The translations under genes were made by a program, and so were the position numbers. From Arctopsyche grandis (lineage: Eukaryota > Arthropoda > Insecta > Trichoptera > Hydropsychidae), in NCBI RefSeq assembly GCF_051622035.1, contig NC_135361.1:22809205-22873204 (forward strand): a stretch of DNA of 64,000 nt, in the 5' to 3' direction. The notes beneath the pieces are model-generated. The model searched no databases and was not told the DNA's origin. It saw nothing but the letters and a program-made list of their open reading frames with translations. This document shows positions 11,178 to 23,879 of the stretch, in pieces. Within the stretch, counting starts at the first letter, position 1. Every line of letters begins with the position of its first letter.

Positions 11178-13322
11178 TTTTTACTAAAATTTAAATATTA
11201 CTTACGCATCTCTTGAAACCAAAATCTCATACAATATATCATAGCATTTTTGTAAAAATAGTTATCTACTCAAAAAATTGTTGCTTGTACATTAAATTAT
11301 AACTCATTTTGATCTGAAGATATGTGATGATATCGTTAGCAATCATCCCCAATTGGATGCATGTATGTACATAATTAATCAAATTGAAATTGATAGATAA
11401 TATGCAAGGGTCGGATTAAAACAAAAATAATAAATTTGTAAGCTGTTTATTTATAATTATTTAGTACAAAATACGCATATATATATATATATGTATATAT
11501 ACATATGTAGTTAATTATGTACTTACCATGAAAATTTGAATGGTCCCTATGTATTGTGACTGAGATAAAAGACAATAATTAAAAACAAATTAAATTGCAT
11601 CGTTTAATTTATTTACAGATAATAAAATAAATAGTGATATGTCCAAAGCACAAATGCAACTGCTTGTTTTAAAGGAAAAAGCAAGTCGAAAGCAATGAAA
11701 TATAATTTGAAATCGTGCAAAATGAAAATATTGATATGTTTGATCAATGCGAAATAATTTTTTGACTGGATACCTAGATAAAAAGGCACATTTTGAGAAA
11801 ACAAAGTTAGTCTATTATATATCAATCACATATATATAGGATATATTGGAGACTTATCTATTCTCTAAGGACATACGAATATTTTTGTAAGAAAACAGAT
11901 TGGCGTTTAAGTATCATTAAATATAATTGATTAAAAATAGATTCGCAATCTTCATTGTGACAACTAATACGTATACGACGATAAAAGGAAAATTTAGAAT
12001 GAACATCGATTTATTAATCGTAATTGCGATAAAAATAAGTACACCGCAAAAAAATTATGTACATACACATTTAAGAATGTAAATTTAGAACATCATTTCT
12101 GTATCCAAATTTATTGCTTCATTTAAGACTTTAAACACCTAATTTTTTAATAGAAAGCACATGCGTATAAACTGGCAAAATTATCATATATACATATTTT
12201 AAAACTAATAAAAGTAAGTCAAAAAAAAAAAAGTGTTCAACATTTTTGGACCAATATAAATATATAATTTTTTATATTACTATGTATATGAGAATGAAAT
12301 AACTATTTTTTAATAAATATGTTTATAGTAACAACACGCCACTGACAATTTGCACCTATAAATGCAATAAATATTATAAATTTGACTGTAATTATGATTA
12401 CTTACTATTAATTAAAACAATGTTTTCATTATAAATTATACAAAAAAATTTGAACACGATATTACATGTTATTTCATCACAAAATTTAACATTAAAATTG
12501 CTGTAAAATTAAAATCTTTGGCGAGTTTTGTTATTTCAGTATAAGCTACCATTTGTAAAGTGTTACAGCAATTGTATTTTGTACAACAGATAATAAATAT
12601 GTTTATTTAAAAGAAATATAGGAATGTAGAAGTAAAAAGGAACTTAATTTAGTAACAATTCCAAAAAATATTAACATTTCATAAGATTCAAATAGACATT
12701 TACGCATTAATTAAATGAGCGACTTAATTACCCACAACTATTATAAGCATATAAATCCAATGGGGCCCCACGTAATGGTTTTTTTCTTAATATCATATGT
12801 TTCCAATTTCCAACTTATATTAATTTTATTAGCATCATTCAAAATTGTTGACCAGTACGTATTAATTTCTGTACATACGAATGTACACTGACCATATTCT
12901 ACGTTTGCATTCTGCCAAAATTTATTGTTTCAGTTGACTCTGAATTAGGCACATGAGTTTAAAAATATTTTCTAATTTTTGCATGTGAGAATAAAAAATC
13001 ATGTCGATTTTCGCTTTACAGTATAAACAGGACCCTACTAAAATGACAATTATAGAAAAATAAAACGGAATAATTTCAGAATACTATAAAATAATATAAC
13101 AATAAATTTTGAGCAATTTAAAATACAAAAAAAAAATAGTTCTACTTACTATTTATATCATAATATGTATTTAGAAAGATGCTCTCGCAATATTTTTTTT
13201 TATATTATAATATTTTATTTTATATTACACAACATACAATTATTACGGAATATAAAAATATAAGTAAATATAGAGAATATGTTTTATTGTAACAATCTAT
13301 GAATAAATGCATTTGATTTTGT
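11178..13322. other. AT-rich intergenic, no gene seen
   Basis: About 2.1 kb of very AT-rich sequence with no exon-like open frame or bounded repeat that I can support. TTTATT at 13283-13288 is a minus-strand AATAAA just downstream of the SNX4 stop. Confidence 0.6.
13283..13288 (-). terminator. SNX4 polyadenylation signal
   Basis: AATAAA on the minus strand, about 35 nt after the SNX4 stop codon; the only canonical signal close to it. Confidence 0.5.
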
Positions 13323-15808
13323 TCAAGGTATACTTTCTAAGCAGTCTCGGACCTGCGACCACGCCTGGAGGCCCTACAAATCAAAATGATTAAAATATAA
13401 TAAATATTAACAAATCAATTAAAACTTTTGATAAATATGTTTATAAAAAAACCTTTTTTGCATTTTTCACTTGAAGGCCAATATAGCCTGCTAACGTTTC
13501 TTGTAAGTCTTTATCTTTTTGTTTTTGAAAACGTTCTATATCAATCAGTGCCTTTTCAGTAAATTCTCTAAAATAATAAAAGAATATCAGAAATACATAT
13601 TAAAAAAAAAATAATACGAATATTTGAAATGTACTGATAAAAATACTTCAATTCTTCGTGTGCTTTCTCAATAGTGCTTTTATCCGTAACTATTTTTGAA
13701 TCTAACATTCTACAAGTTTGATCTCTAACGATATCGGGATCGGTAGTGCCAAAAAGGCGAGACATAAGTCCGGCTTTGCCTTGAGCAGCTCTTTCTCTTT
13801 CAGAAGTCCTATAAAAAAATACATACAAACTTCAATATGAACAATCTGCAATACAAATTAACATTTTCAATATACAAGTAAGTAAGTAAGTACCGTGAAG
13901 TGAGACATTCTTCGGCATTTTCCACAGCAAGTTGCAAACCTTCATGATGTCTACATACGTTTTGCAAAGCATCGGCAAAAAATAAGTATTCTTTCAATTG
14001 ATCAGCAAACTGTTCCTCCTCTTCGAGAATGCTATCAATACCATCTGCAATTGAATCTACAAAAGAAAAATACAATTTTTAACAAAGATTTAAAATTGAC
14101 ATTGTTTGAAAATATATTATATATATACGTATATAGACAAATTACCAAAATAATGTCCTGCTTTTTGCAAACCATCGCCCATTTCTTTTTCTATGACACT
14201 CCATTCGCTGAACAATTTTCCATAATTCGAATGTAATTTACTTAAGGTATACTGTTTTTCTACCATACGAGATCTAAAATAATAAACCTGATGTATGTAG
14301 GTAACTATAAATTGAATAAATAAATACAGAGAGATGTAATAAGAATAGAGGAGCCCTTACGAATAAATAATTGTTGTCAATTTTACGCGGTACGTCTCTA
14401 TAAATACGCTACATCGCACGGAATACAATCGGATCAATTTACTTATAAAAATGTATCCCATGTTGTTTATTGTGTGATTTTGAATGTATTGTGCAATTTT
14501 TACCAATGCTTACCCATCTTGCGAGTAATATAAACAAACAGAGAAGTTTTTATCGGACATACGTCGAGCACCAAGCGCCAAATACGACTGATGCTAAAAT
14601 TATTTAGATCTGTCCGTGGACAGAATGTCACTTGACAACAATATAACAACTAAAGCCACTTCTATTAATATTACATTTCTCTGCATAAATATTAAAAAAA
14701 AAAATTATATACCTTGTATATAATAAATTACTAAGACTAGATTCCAATTGCTTGCCATAAGACTTAATCATTTCAAATTTGGCATCGGGTGATTTTAATC
14801 TTATAGTAACGCTTAAAGATTTCAATTTTTTTTCCGCCGACACAAGATTACCTTAAAAATAATGTTCAACTTGTTAATAATTAAGAAATTGAAATCACAT
14901 TAAACATTTGCTTTTTATTAAATATACCGGTTTCTATAACAGTTTCTCGCCAGCCGTGTTCTAATTGAAGAAATCCTATAAAATGATTGTCGAAACAGAG
15001 AGTCGGGTGTGATGCGACTCTCAGCAAAAAGTTTTCCAATCCGGCTCTACGCCGATCGATAAACTCCGGATTCAATGTATCAGACTTCTGCCAAGAGTAG
15101 AGAATCTGCAAAAATAGTTGACTTCCTTATCGAAAAAAGACAACATTGCACAAAAATCCCATGATAAATATATCACATTACCCTCTTCTCCGGAAGCGGT
15201 GGCATTACGACGTAAGGATACGTAGCTTGCAGGTAGTCGTGCAGCTGTTCAAATTCCGAATAACGTCTCCACAACGAACTAATTCTATTTTGCATCAAGG
15301 TAAAATTTTGATCTTGCACCCTAGAAAATAAAAAATAGTCATTGTACAAAATTTGAGACATCGATATACATATATACAGCGTACCAATAAACTTACTTCA
15401 CATCGATTAAATAAACTGTATAGTGATCTCGAACGTGGAGCGGCCCATTAGCCCTCTTCTCTGATTCTGCTATGTTTATATCGACATGTTTAACTAGAGT
15501 GTCCTATATAAATGAAACAAGTGGATTAATTTCATATATCAAACATTGGGCATTGTATGAGACTGAAATGATCAACGGAAATGAGTAGCCAAAAGTGTTT
15601 CGTCATAATGTTGCAATATAATGAAAAGTTCAGGAATGATTCAGTATTGACAGAAAATATTTAGAGGTTACGTTTCAAAATGACAGAGGGGATAAAATAA
15701 AATGAAGCTAACCTCCTGTTGGTCGGAGAGGGGTTGCGGAGAGACGATTGGGGCCCCCAGAGTTAGAGGGGGGCTCAGCTCCCCATCGGGTGCCTCCATC
15801 TGCAGCAT
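13323..15808 (-). CDS. SNX4: Sorting nexin-4 (PX-BAR protein), 10 exons
   Basis: Exons (minus): 15808-15713, 15503-15397, 15320-15182, 15105-14928, 14851-14713, 14273-14146, 14056-13894, 13808-13647, 13567-13453, 13373-13323. All introns are GT-AG and phases close to give 425 residues (human SNX4 is 450). Residues about 35-160 are the PX domain, with WRRYSEFEQL (R86/R87, phosphoinositide-binding position), PPLPEKR and RRRAGLENFLLRVASHP. Residues about 190-425 form the BAR region: SNYGKLFSEWSVIEKEMGDG, EEEQFADQLKEYLFFADAL, GLMSRLFG and the C-terminal KKGLQAWSQVRDCLESIP. SNX4 tubulates endosomal membranes and recycles cargo from endosomes, also supporting autophagy. ATG at 15808 is the first in frame after an upstream TGA. 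A solo LTR lies about 250 bp upstream. Confidence 0.93.
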
Positions 15809-16056
15809 CTTCAGCCACCAACACAAACCCACCAGAACACTCTTCTCTTGTCAATTTCAACTCCACGCATGGCAACACCGGCGTTCTCACTTTTTACCTT
15901 TCTAAATGTAATTGAAATATAATTTAGTCTATCATAAAATAAATGGCTAAAAGTGTCTACATTCCAAAATATATGTATATCTACATCTCAATTATCCTCA
16001 TATTAAATTTTATTTTGACAGGAAAATTTATTTAAAAAAATAATAAATATTAGTTT

Positions 16057-16654
16057 TGTGACTGAAGTTTTTTACGCGGGAATACAACTCTCTCGCTGGG
16101 AGAGTTATTGGTGTACAGGGATACGTTTGTTCGTTCTTCCAGGTGCGTTCTTTCCGTGGTGGGGGTTAAAGGGAACAGAATGGCTAACCTGGGATGTCTT
16201 GTAGTAGTCGTGAAGTTCCTGATTAGAATCCTCGTCTCGTCTATAGATGCAGCGCAGCTGTTGTGAAGCTGGCTCTCGGGTCACCTGGTCTGTCTTCCAG
16301 CGGCTGATGCTTCTAGAGAGCTTGGCTACCACGGAAAGGTTAACCCGCGCGGGGTAGGAAGCTGCGTGGAGATACATGTGACGAAAACATTGGAACTCGG
16401 GGAGAGAGTTATGATAATTCAACCGTCCCGCGGCTATCCAAAATGGCTGATCTCTGAGCTCGTTCGCAAGGGGAACGGCTCGGGAGAGATCGAGGGAGGG
16501 GAACGCCTGTACCTGTGGACGACCGAAATGTGAATGGCCGAGTCGGGCTCTCGTCTCCTGCTTTTCGCGGTAAACTATCGGCCTGAGTGCTGTCATTCCA
16601 AAATAAGGGCTAATGTGGCCACTGATGGGACGGCTGGGAGAACGTCACGTTACA
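16057..16654. mobile_element. Solo LTR, family 2, next to the SNX4 first exon
   Basis: 598 bp, starting TGTGACTGAAG and ending CACGTTACA, with a perfect 4-bp target duplication GTTT (16053-16056 and 16655-16658). It is less AT-rich than its surroundings. The inverted TGTRAC ends fit an LTR. The minus orientation is more likely (an AATAA near its minus-strand 3' end) but not certain. A 163-codon minus-strand frame inside it has no recognisable domain and I do not treat it as a gene. Confidence 0.8.
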
Positions 16655-16658
16655 GTTT

Positions 16659-17527
16659 ATTTTTTACACTGATTTATCATAATATAATTGCGACAATAAA
16701 TTAATAATGATATTTCAATCAATATCATGCCTAGTGAATATGTTGTAGTATGAAAAATTTTATGTTTAGATTCCTTTTTATTATATATGTACATGTTTTT
16801 AACTTATAAATTATGGATGGAGAAATAATATAATCGTTAGTCACGTGAAGTTCAAAGTTATAATAATCGAATAATCGAATCTTGTGATATCACTGAGTAT
16901 ACATATATGTATGTATGTTTTGTGCTCAATATTAAACACATATTCAAGTGATAATTGATAGTTCACCATAAAAAAATCATGTATGTACTACGTATCAATA
17001 TAATTATAGTCGTTCCAATCTATCATGAGACTTGAGTAAAATGTACATGCTATTGCATTCAACCCCCCCCCCCCCTCACTCAACTGGCGATGACCAATTA
17101 CATTTCGTTTCAGTTTCGCATTGCATTTTGGTCAAGAAATACAACATTCTTCGTGTGTGTAGCGGTCGATAGAATTTGACTTTTATTTTTTGTTAGTTTT
17201 GAGTAATATTATTAAAGACCTTGCATTGCAATATATTGTAATAATATTAAATAGTTAAATAATAAATAATTTAAAAAATATATTAAATTATTTAACATCC
17301 TTACAATGTTACAGCACATTGCACGAATGCGACAGCATGCTCGGTTCTTGGAAGACTCAAGCTAAATCGAATCAACTATGATTTCATTTGTTTATTGAGC
17401 TGAAATAGCATTCTGTGAAAGTATCTATGAACTGCACAATTTGGTGAATATTGCTCACAAAGTACTCGACCAAAAGTCACTAAAATCTCTATAACGGAAC
17501 ATCTGGCAGCCCAAAAGTCTATCATAC
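16659..17527. other. AT-rich intergenic, nothing recognised
   Basis: No gene or bounded element was found; a C10-11 homopolymer sits at about 17065-17075. Confidence 0.5.
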
Positions 17528-17930
17528 TGTTGCGTAGGGGTGGGTGGAGGATCCAAGTAAAAGGCCAACAGTCGTATCACAGCATTTATTGATGATTAAG
17601 GAGATACACGTATTGTCAGTGTTCAGTCCAGAATGACCTGATATCGCTTACGTACCGCCTTATAAGGGATAGATCTCTCAGGACGTCTAATCTGTTTACC
17701 TACTGTATAGTCACGTATTCGGATATGTATTCCCACGGTATGAGAAGTGCAATCATTGTTTAGCTTTCATGCACTTAGCTTGTCGCTAATCCTTAAAACC
17801 ACGTATACCAGTCGCACGGTATGCATTTAGTTAATCCGTTAACAGATATCCGTTACAGATAATCCTGTCCCATAGGTTCGGTCACACAGTCTCTGGGATT
17901 CTATTCGCTTAATCTGCGGCGTACGTAACA
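17528..17930 (-). mobile_element. Solo LTR, family 1, minus orientation
   Basis: 403 bp. On the plus strand it starts TGTTGCGTAGGGG and ends GTACGTAACA, with a perfect 4-bp target duplication ATAC (17524-17527 and 17931-17934). Read on the minus strand it has TTATAAGG-type and AATAAA signals in the order expected of an LTR. Confidence 0.88.
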
Positions 17931-18120
17931 ATACTAACGAGAGCTCGAGTACCAAATATTCCGTATTCGCGATTTTCATGGCAAAAATTGTCTTTTGGGC
18001 GATCGCAATGTGCGTAATAATCCAATTACCGAAGTGCACACATTATTTATATTGTGCTTCGAATTTTCAGTATCTATCTATGACGATCGTCATCCACTCA
18101 TACGTATATGTATTATCATG

Positions 18121-18750
18121 CGCGGACTTTTGGTCGGTTAGATACTTGGCCGATCGACATTTGGGGGAACGGACATTAGGCAGACAGAAGCTTGAAATTA
18201 TTAATTGATAAAATGTATTTCTACTCAGCAGTGAATTATGATGATGATAATGAAAAAAAGGATAAGTAAAATAAAAAGAAATATCGTTACAGATAAATAT
18301 TTTATTTTATTTTTATTATAATGTTATTTGTATTAAGAATGGTATAAAAATAAAATAAAACTTCAATAATGACGCACACATATTTTCTTTAAGTGTCACA
18401 AGCCCATTAGGTGTCTTAAAAATGGAATTAATCGTCCACTATTTACTAAATACAAATATTATTTTCAAAATTTATTTTTTATTTTGATCGATTTTGAAAA
18501 AAGGGATAAAAATTAATAATTGTGTTTCGTAATTATTCAAAGCTCACTAAAAATAAATACATTATTCAGAAATCACTTCGACGTATCATAAAAATTTGAT
18601 ATTTTTGAATTTAAACAATTACAAATTTTATTCGGCCCAATTTCCGTTCGGCCAATCGTCCGTCAGCCTAATTTCCGTTCTGCCAAACATCCGTCGGCCT
18701 AGTGTCCGTCGGCCAAGTGTCCATTTGGCTAATATTCCGTTAGCCAATTC
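18121..18750. mobile_element. Foldback-like element with tandem-repeat inverted ends
   Basis: The right arm (18631-18750) is about seven degenerate 15-16 bp units of the type CGGCCAAGTGTCCGT. The left arm (18121-18188) is the same unit type in reverse complement. The AT-rich middle has no coding frame. Inverted arms built from short tandem units are the hallmark of foldback-type DNA elements. Exact edges and a target duplication could not be set. Confidence 0.65.
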
Positions 18751-19602
18751 TTGCAAAAATCAAAAACAAATTGCTAAAAATATCAATATTGTCAGCATGA
18801 AAGTAATTTATGCAGTTACTACGTTCTCCCACATTGTAACTGCATAAATGATATTTTTAACAGTAAATTATTTTTTTTAATTATTTTTATCTGTGTTTGG
18901 ACAGGCCCTGTCTTTTTTACATACCTCTTTTACGTTTCACTTACGATTACTATTAATTATGAATATTATATTAATCCTGTTATAAAAAAACGCGTCCTAT
19001 ATTTTTTCTTTTCATATGTGTCCGATATTTTCAACTTATATAATATACATATGTACATATGTATATGTCTACATTGATCCCAAAAAATATAATAACCCTA
19101 AATATTAGCTTAAAACACCCCTTCCCCCATCCTTCCTAAATAATATAGTAACAGATAACGTCATAGATATATTTTTGAATGTATTTATTGACAACTCATG
19201 TACATAATCCATCCATTTGGACTTATTAACACATTTAGATATGATCTAATCTGTAAAACCTATTTACAACAAAACCAATTAGACTATGATCAACGCTGAA
19301 AATCTTAATGTACATACATACAAATATACTTTCACATTCATATTCAGAATGTAAAAGTGCAAATATACCATTGTATTATTTTTTAGAAAAATAGATAGAC
19401 ATTTTTAATAAAACAATTTGGTTGCATCTATTAGGTCAAGTTTTGATTATATGTATGTACATACATATGTCGACAGATTTTAGTTAATAACAATAGTTAC
19501 ACTGGTTTGTATTTAAATTTATTGATAACTAGCATTGGTAATTGGTATCCTAATTATAAATCAAGATATACCCATTTGTTTAGATATATTGTCGTAATAT
19601 GA
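18751..19602. other. Intergenic with a fragment of a dispersed repeat
   Basis: 18915-18950 (CATACCTCTTTTACGTTTCA) matches segments near 34.58 kb and 56.40 kb, the interior of another foldback-like element. The rest is AT-rich with nothing recognised. Confidence 0.5.
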
Positions 19603-20034
19603 TCTATGTATATACCCTAAATAAAAATCAATGTTTGTCTGTCACGTATGCGTTCTTATACCATTCAACCGATTGCGATGAAACTTACAGGAGTTATTGT
19701 GTGTATTCCCGCGATGGTTTCTGTAAAAAAATTGCCCAAAAACGGGAAAGGAAACGAGAAAAACGAGAATGAGTGGCGTTGCAACGCAATAATTTCAAAT
19801 GCGTTCGCGTTGCCACCTGGGTTGTTAGGATAAAATAAACAAACAATATAGAATAATTTCAAATGTGTTCGCTGCCTGCGTTTTTCCAACAAGATTATCA
19901 TATAATTTAATTTGATTATTAAGTATTAATTTGAAACTAAAACATTTACTTATCGAAACACATCGAGAAACGGGAACGGGAAGGGGAATTGCATGCGTTA
20001 TTGAGGAATTGCAACGCATGCCGGGTTCAGCTAA
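19603..20034 (+). mobile_element. Non-autonomous Helitron, family A copy 3
   Basis: 432 bp from TCTATGTATATACCC to GGGTTCAGCTAA, between host A and T. It carries the family hairpin GCATGCGTT/AACGCATGC, the ATTCAACCGATTGCGATG motif and GGGAAC hexamers. The middle appears internally duplicated: the AATTTCAAATG-GTTCGC block occurs twice. The 3' CTAA is a valid CTRR terminus. Confidence 0.8.
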
Positions 20035-21323
20035 TATATCAATACAATATATACAAATTTCTTCAATTTTCGAACTGGATCATCTATATAAGTACACTGG
20101 ATAATATAAGTACATATGTATACTGTGACATATGATCTGATTTGTTGGAACGATTTGATAAATTTAGAGTAATCTGTATTAAACTCCAGACTTAGGTTTA
20201 ATTTTCACTATTTATTTCAAACTTTCACCCGCCTGAGCAACGCCGTGCAATTCGGCTAGGTTAATAATAGCAATGGCTTAGTTTATATAACTATTCAATA
20301 CATACACAGGAGAACAATTCTTTTAATGTATAAAAACGCGTAAAAAAGTTGGTGATCATATGACAGTAAGATTTGAATGAAAAAATAATAAAAAAAAGTG
20401 AAAATACTACATAAACAGATAATAGGATTTACATAAATACATATGTTTATTATTTATACATTGTTTATACAATCAATTCAATTTTAAATTTAATCACAGA
20501 TTAAAATATAATTGATGTTTGTACTATCGGTACAAATATCAATGTCAATTAAGCAGTGCTCTTTTTTTATGAATTGACAACGACATACATACATTCGTAT
20601 TTTCCACTTTAGGTGTAGTTCAGCGATTTACTCGCTTTAAATTTCACTTATGGTTTTTACAATGAGTAGGTAAATATATTACGGCCGAATTTTCATGATT
20701 AAAATCTAGAAACCATTAAATCAAAACTATTAGGATTTCTTTTCTAAATATGTACTGATGTTGCTGTTTTACAAAGATCCTGTAAAAAAGGAACAATACA
20801 TAGTTTCATTTATCGCGGTCATTTGCAGAACTACAGATTGACTGTAAAGGTCTGACCGCACTATACGACAACCGAACGATCCTTCACTTCACAACAGTAC
20901 GCGACCAAATATTGTTTGGATGAAATTGTATGAGACATAATTTTATAAGCATATAGTAAAACAAACATAAAAGAATTTCTTCTAAACAAGATAAAAAAAA
21001 TACACTATCCATAAATTAAACTTTTTTGGGTGATCTAGAGGTATTCGTCTATGAGCACTTTACATGTCAATGTTCGTTTATTTTATTTTATTTTATTGTT
21101 ACAAATCAATATACACTCGCCATTACAGATTTGCTCAAATGCGACGGGTGTACGTTAACGAAATACAGAATACGTTTATGAATGCCTTGTGATTTTCTGA
21201 ACCCGTTGTACCTATCTTAATTTGGACCGGCCGTAACGTTGGTGAAAAGTGAACTAATTACTCACTGAAATTAGTGATTTGGCCCAATTATAAGTTACAA
21301 ATAAGTTAAGTATGTACGTTTAA
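20035..21323. other. Intergenic with a SINE tail fragment
   Basis: AT-rich. About 21074-21160, read on the minus strand, matches the 3' tail of the SINE at 3371-3830 (CCCGTCGCATTTGAGC followed by AATAAAATAAAATAAA). No gene was found. Confidence 0.55.
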
Positions 21324-22030
21324 CCCTTTGAATGCTGACCAACACCAATCGGCGTTTTTCCAACAAGTACATGGGCCTGAAAGACGCCGATAGGCGTTGT
21401 ATTTTGAGCATGTACAAAGTAAACAAGAATATTACCCACTAAGTCTTTCCAGGTAGCATTGAAAAAAAATCATTGAACATGTGTCATGTAATCCGTGTCA
21501 TTCATTTGTTCACGTTTGTAAAGACTAGTTTACACTGGAATTTCAGGATTTATAACCATAGCATAATTTCCCGATGGAAATCCCTAACTGCCGAGTATTT
21601 TAGATTCTAGCTTGGCATTTAGATTGTGACCATTACATTTTAACAACAATGAAAAGGATGGAAGTAGTTTTGGAAAAATACATTTAACCCTTTGAATGCT
21701 GACTAACGCCGATCGGCGTTTTGCCACCAAGTCCATGAGACTAAAATACGCCGATAGTCATTGTTTTTTGAGTATGTAAAAAATAAACAAGAATACTACC
21801 CGCTAAGCCTTTTCAGGTAGCATTGAACATTGGTCGTGTAATCCGTGTCAATGTTTATAAAGACTGGTTTACACCGAAATTTCTGAATTTATAACCATAT
21901 CAGAATTTCTCGATGAAAATCCCTAACTGCTGATTATTTTAGATTGTGCCTTGGCATTTAAATTGTGAGCATAACATTTTAAAAATAAGGAAGAAGGTGA
22001 AACTAATTTTGGAAAAATACGCCGTTTTCA
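21324..22030. repeat. Tandem duplication of a transposon end, about 364 bp period
   Basis: 21324-21687 and 21688-about 22030 align along their length (shared TTGAATGCTGAC, CGCCGATAG, AGGTAGCATTGA, ATCCCTAACTGC and TTGGCATTTA) with many substitutions, so the duplication is old. Confidence 0.8.
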
Positions 22031-22147
22031 TAGCAAAAATTGTCTTTGTGATCATCGAAATGTGACTAATAATCCAATTACCTAATTAATAGACTTCTTT
22101 TGTTTATTTTATATTGTTTCAAGATATATTAGAGAGTCTAACCACAC

Positions 22148-23120
22148 TAGGATTTCTGATCCGGGTTGACCCGGAACAGACATTAATTGGAAATTGGATT
22201 TTAAAAAATCTTGAAAATATACAACATTTCCACGACTGCACGAAGGGAAATAATAAATCAAATACACAAAGAATCGTAAAATATTCTCAAAGGTTTTTTG
22301 TTTAGCTGTAAGTTCCCCGAACGTGGAAGTTTTATAAGCATAATGGTTCTGTGCGTTTGGCCAAAATCGTTTATTGTAATACTTTTTTTGGAAAATCTCA
22401 ATATCGAAGGACTTGACCTTACCGATGAATATGAATTTCCAAGAATTGAAAATTGAAATCGAAGAAAAAAAAGCCTAAAACTGATTTCTGTAACACAAAT
22501 TTTAAATAATTCTAATTGTATACCGAACAAAACATTCTTAATAAATGTTGTAATAAAAGCGAATGTATATCCTACGGTGAAACTATTATGAAGCGAGTAT
22601 ATCCTTCATGTATTGACGATTCCACAATGGAAGAAACTCTATTAATTAATAATTAAATACGGAGTTATCAAAGACAAATATACAAAATAACATAAATAAA
22701 AAAACCTTCAACTTAAAAAAAAAAATAAAAAAATATACATGCTGACAGGAGAAAAAACCGATAATTTAAAAAAATTGTTTTCTTCCCTTTTAACAATAAA
22801 ACCAACTCCAACCGAAACTGAAAGAGTTTTTTCCACTGCTGAAAATTTTTGTACCAAATCTAGAAATAGGCTTTCATCACTCATTTAAATATTTTAGTAT
22901 TCTTAAGAAGCTACTTTAAATAAGTTTACATTTTTTCCAGTTAATCGATATATTATGTATTGTTTACTTTTTTTATATATTGTTAATAAATAAATATTTT
23001 TTTTATTAATAAAAAATACACTAAATTGATCGTTCCCGGGATACTGGGAATCCCGGGAACGATCCCGGGCTCCATCCCGTGTCCCGGGAATTGAAAGAGT
23101 CCGGGACTACAAAAACCCTA
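22148..23120 (+). mobile_element. hAT element remnant with transposase C-terminus
   Basis: 973 bp from TAGGATTTCTG to CTACAAAAACCCTA, bounded by a perfect 8-bp target duplication AACCACAC (22140-22147 and 23121-23128). The ends are inverted (TAGGRTTTYTG). Around 22790-22930 the broken frame encodes PTETERVFSTAENFCTKSR followed by NRLSS and, after a frameshift, ILVFLRSYFK: the hAT dimerisation domain. Most of the transposase is deleted. Confidence 0.85.
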
Positions 23121-23162
23121 AACCACACCTTTACAAAACTCGAAATCCTCGGCGGTAGTTAA

Positions 23163-23681
23163 GAGGGCTGTACACCCGAAACCTTAATTTTGTTACCGTT
23201 CCTTTCATCGATATATATATTGAGTGTATGTATATATTGAGTGAATGCGACAATATATATCAATATATATATTAAGTGAATGCGACAGTTGCGCTTCGAC
23301 CAGATAAAACGTATTTTAAATTGACAAAATCGAGGTTTCGTATTCTACTATTTTCTCCTCCAAAACTGGACCAATTTTTAAAAAAGTTTCATCATCGGTA
23401 TGATAAAGATACTTTCTGTGCATCTATCGGCGTATTTTTTTTTAAATCGACCGTTAAATAAGCACGCTGGACTCATTTCGTGGGTGTAAACAAGAGGCGA
23501 TTTTATAGATGTTTGGCGGCTCCTAGCTCATATAAAAAATTAATCAAAAAAAATAAAACGATAGATGCACCCCAATGGTGGATATCCATAGCATATTAAA
23601 AAATAATTTCTCTAGTGCCATAATTGAGGAAGGGAGAAGTATAGTACGTTTGTATGGACAAGGCGCTGCTGTTCAGCCCTC
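23163..23681. mobile_element. TTAA-flanked MITE
   Basis: 519 bp flanked by TTAA (23159-23162 and 23682-23685), with inverted ends GAGGGCTG. It sits inside the larger piggyBac-like element. The exact TTAA duplication suggests mobilisation by a piggyBac-type transposase. No coding capacity is seen. Confidence 0.7.
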
Positions 23682-23879
23682 TTAAGTTTGTTTTGATTAG
23701 CTACAATTTTTATGCCTGCTTTCTATTAGATTTTTAAATAATTCTAGTTGGAAATGTTGGCGAAATTTTCAGCGTGGCGGGCTTTCAACATAAAAGACGT
23801 CAGCACTCAAAGGGTTAAAGTTATATTTAAATGAAACCATTTGCCGCGAAATGAAGTTCAAGTTGTCATAAAATGAGGC

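Larger units (their letters stand above)
21324..23814. mobile_element. piggyBac-like non-autonomous element with a duplicated left end
   Basis: The left end CCCTTTGAATGCTGAC follows TTAA at 21320-21323 and occurs again after TTAA at 21684-21687. The right end is the inverted GTCAGCACTCAAAGGG before TTAA at 23815-23818. TTAA targets and CCC...GGG ends are the piggyBac signature. The first about 364 bp is duplicated in tandem. A hAT element and a second TTAA-flanked element are inserted inside. No transposase domain of its own is visible. Confidence 0.75.

Noticed and set aside
16105-16596. 163-codon minus-strand frame
   Set aside because: Lies inside a solo LTR with exact target duplications, has no recognisable domain and shows no splice context.
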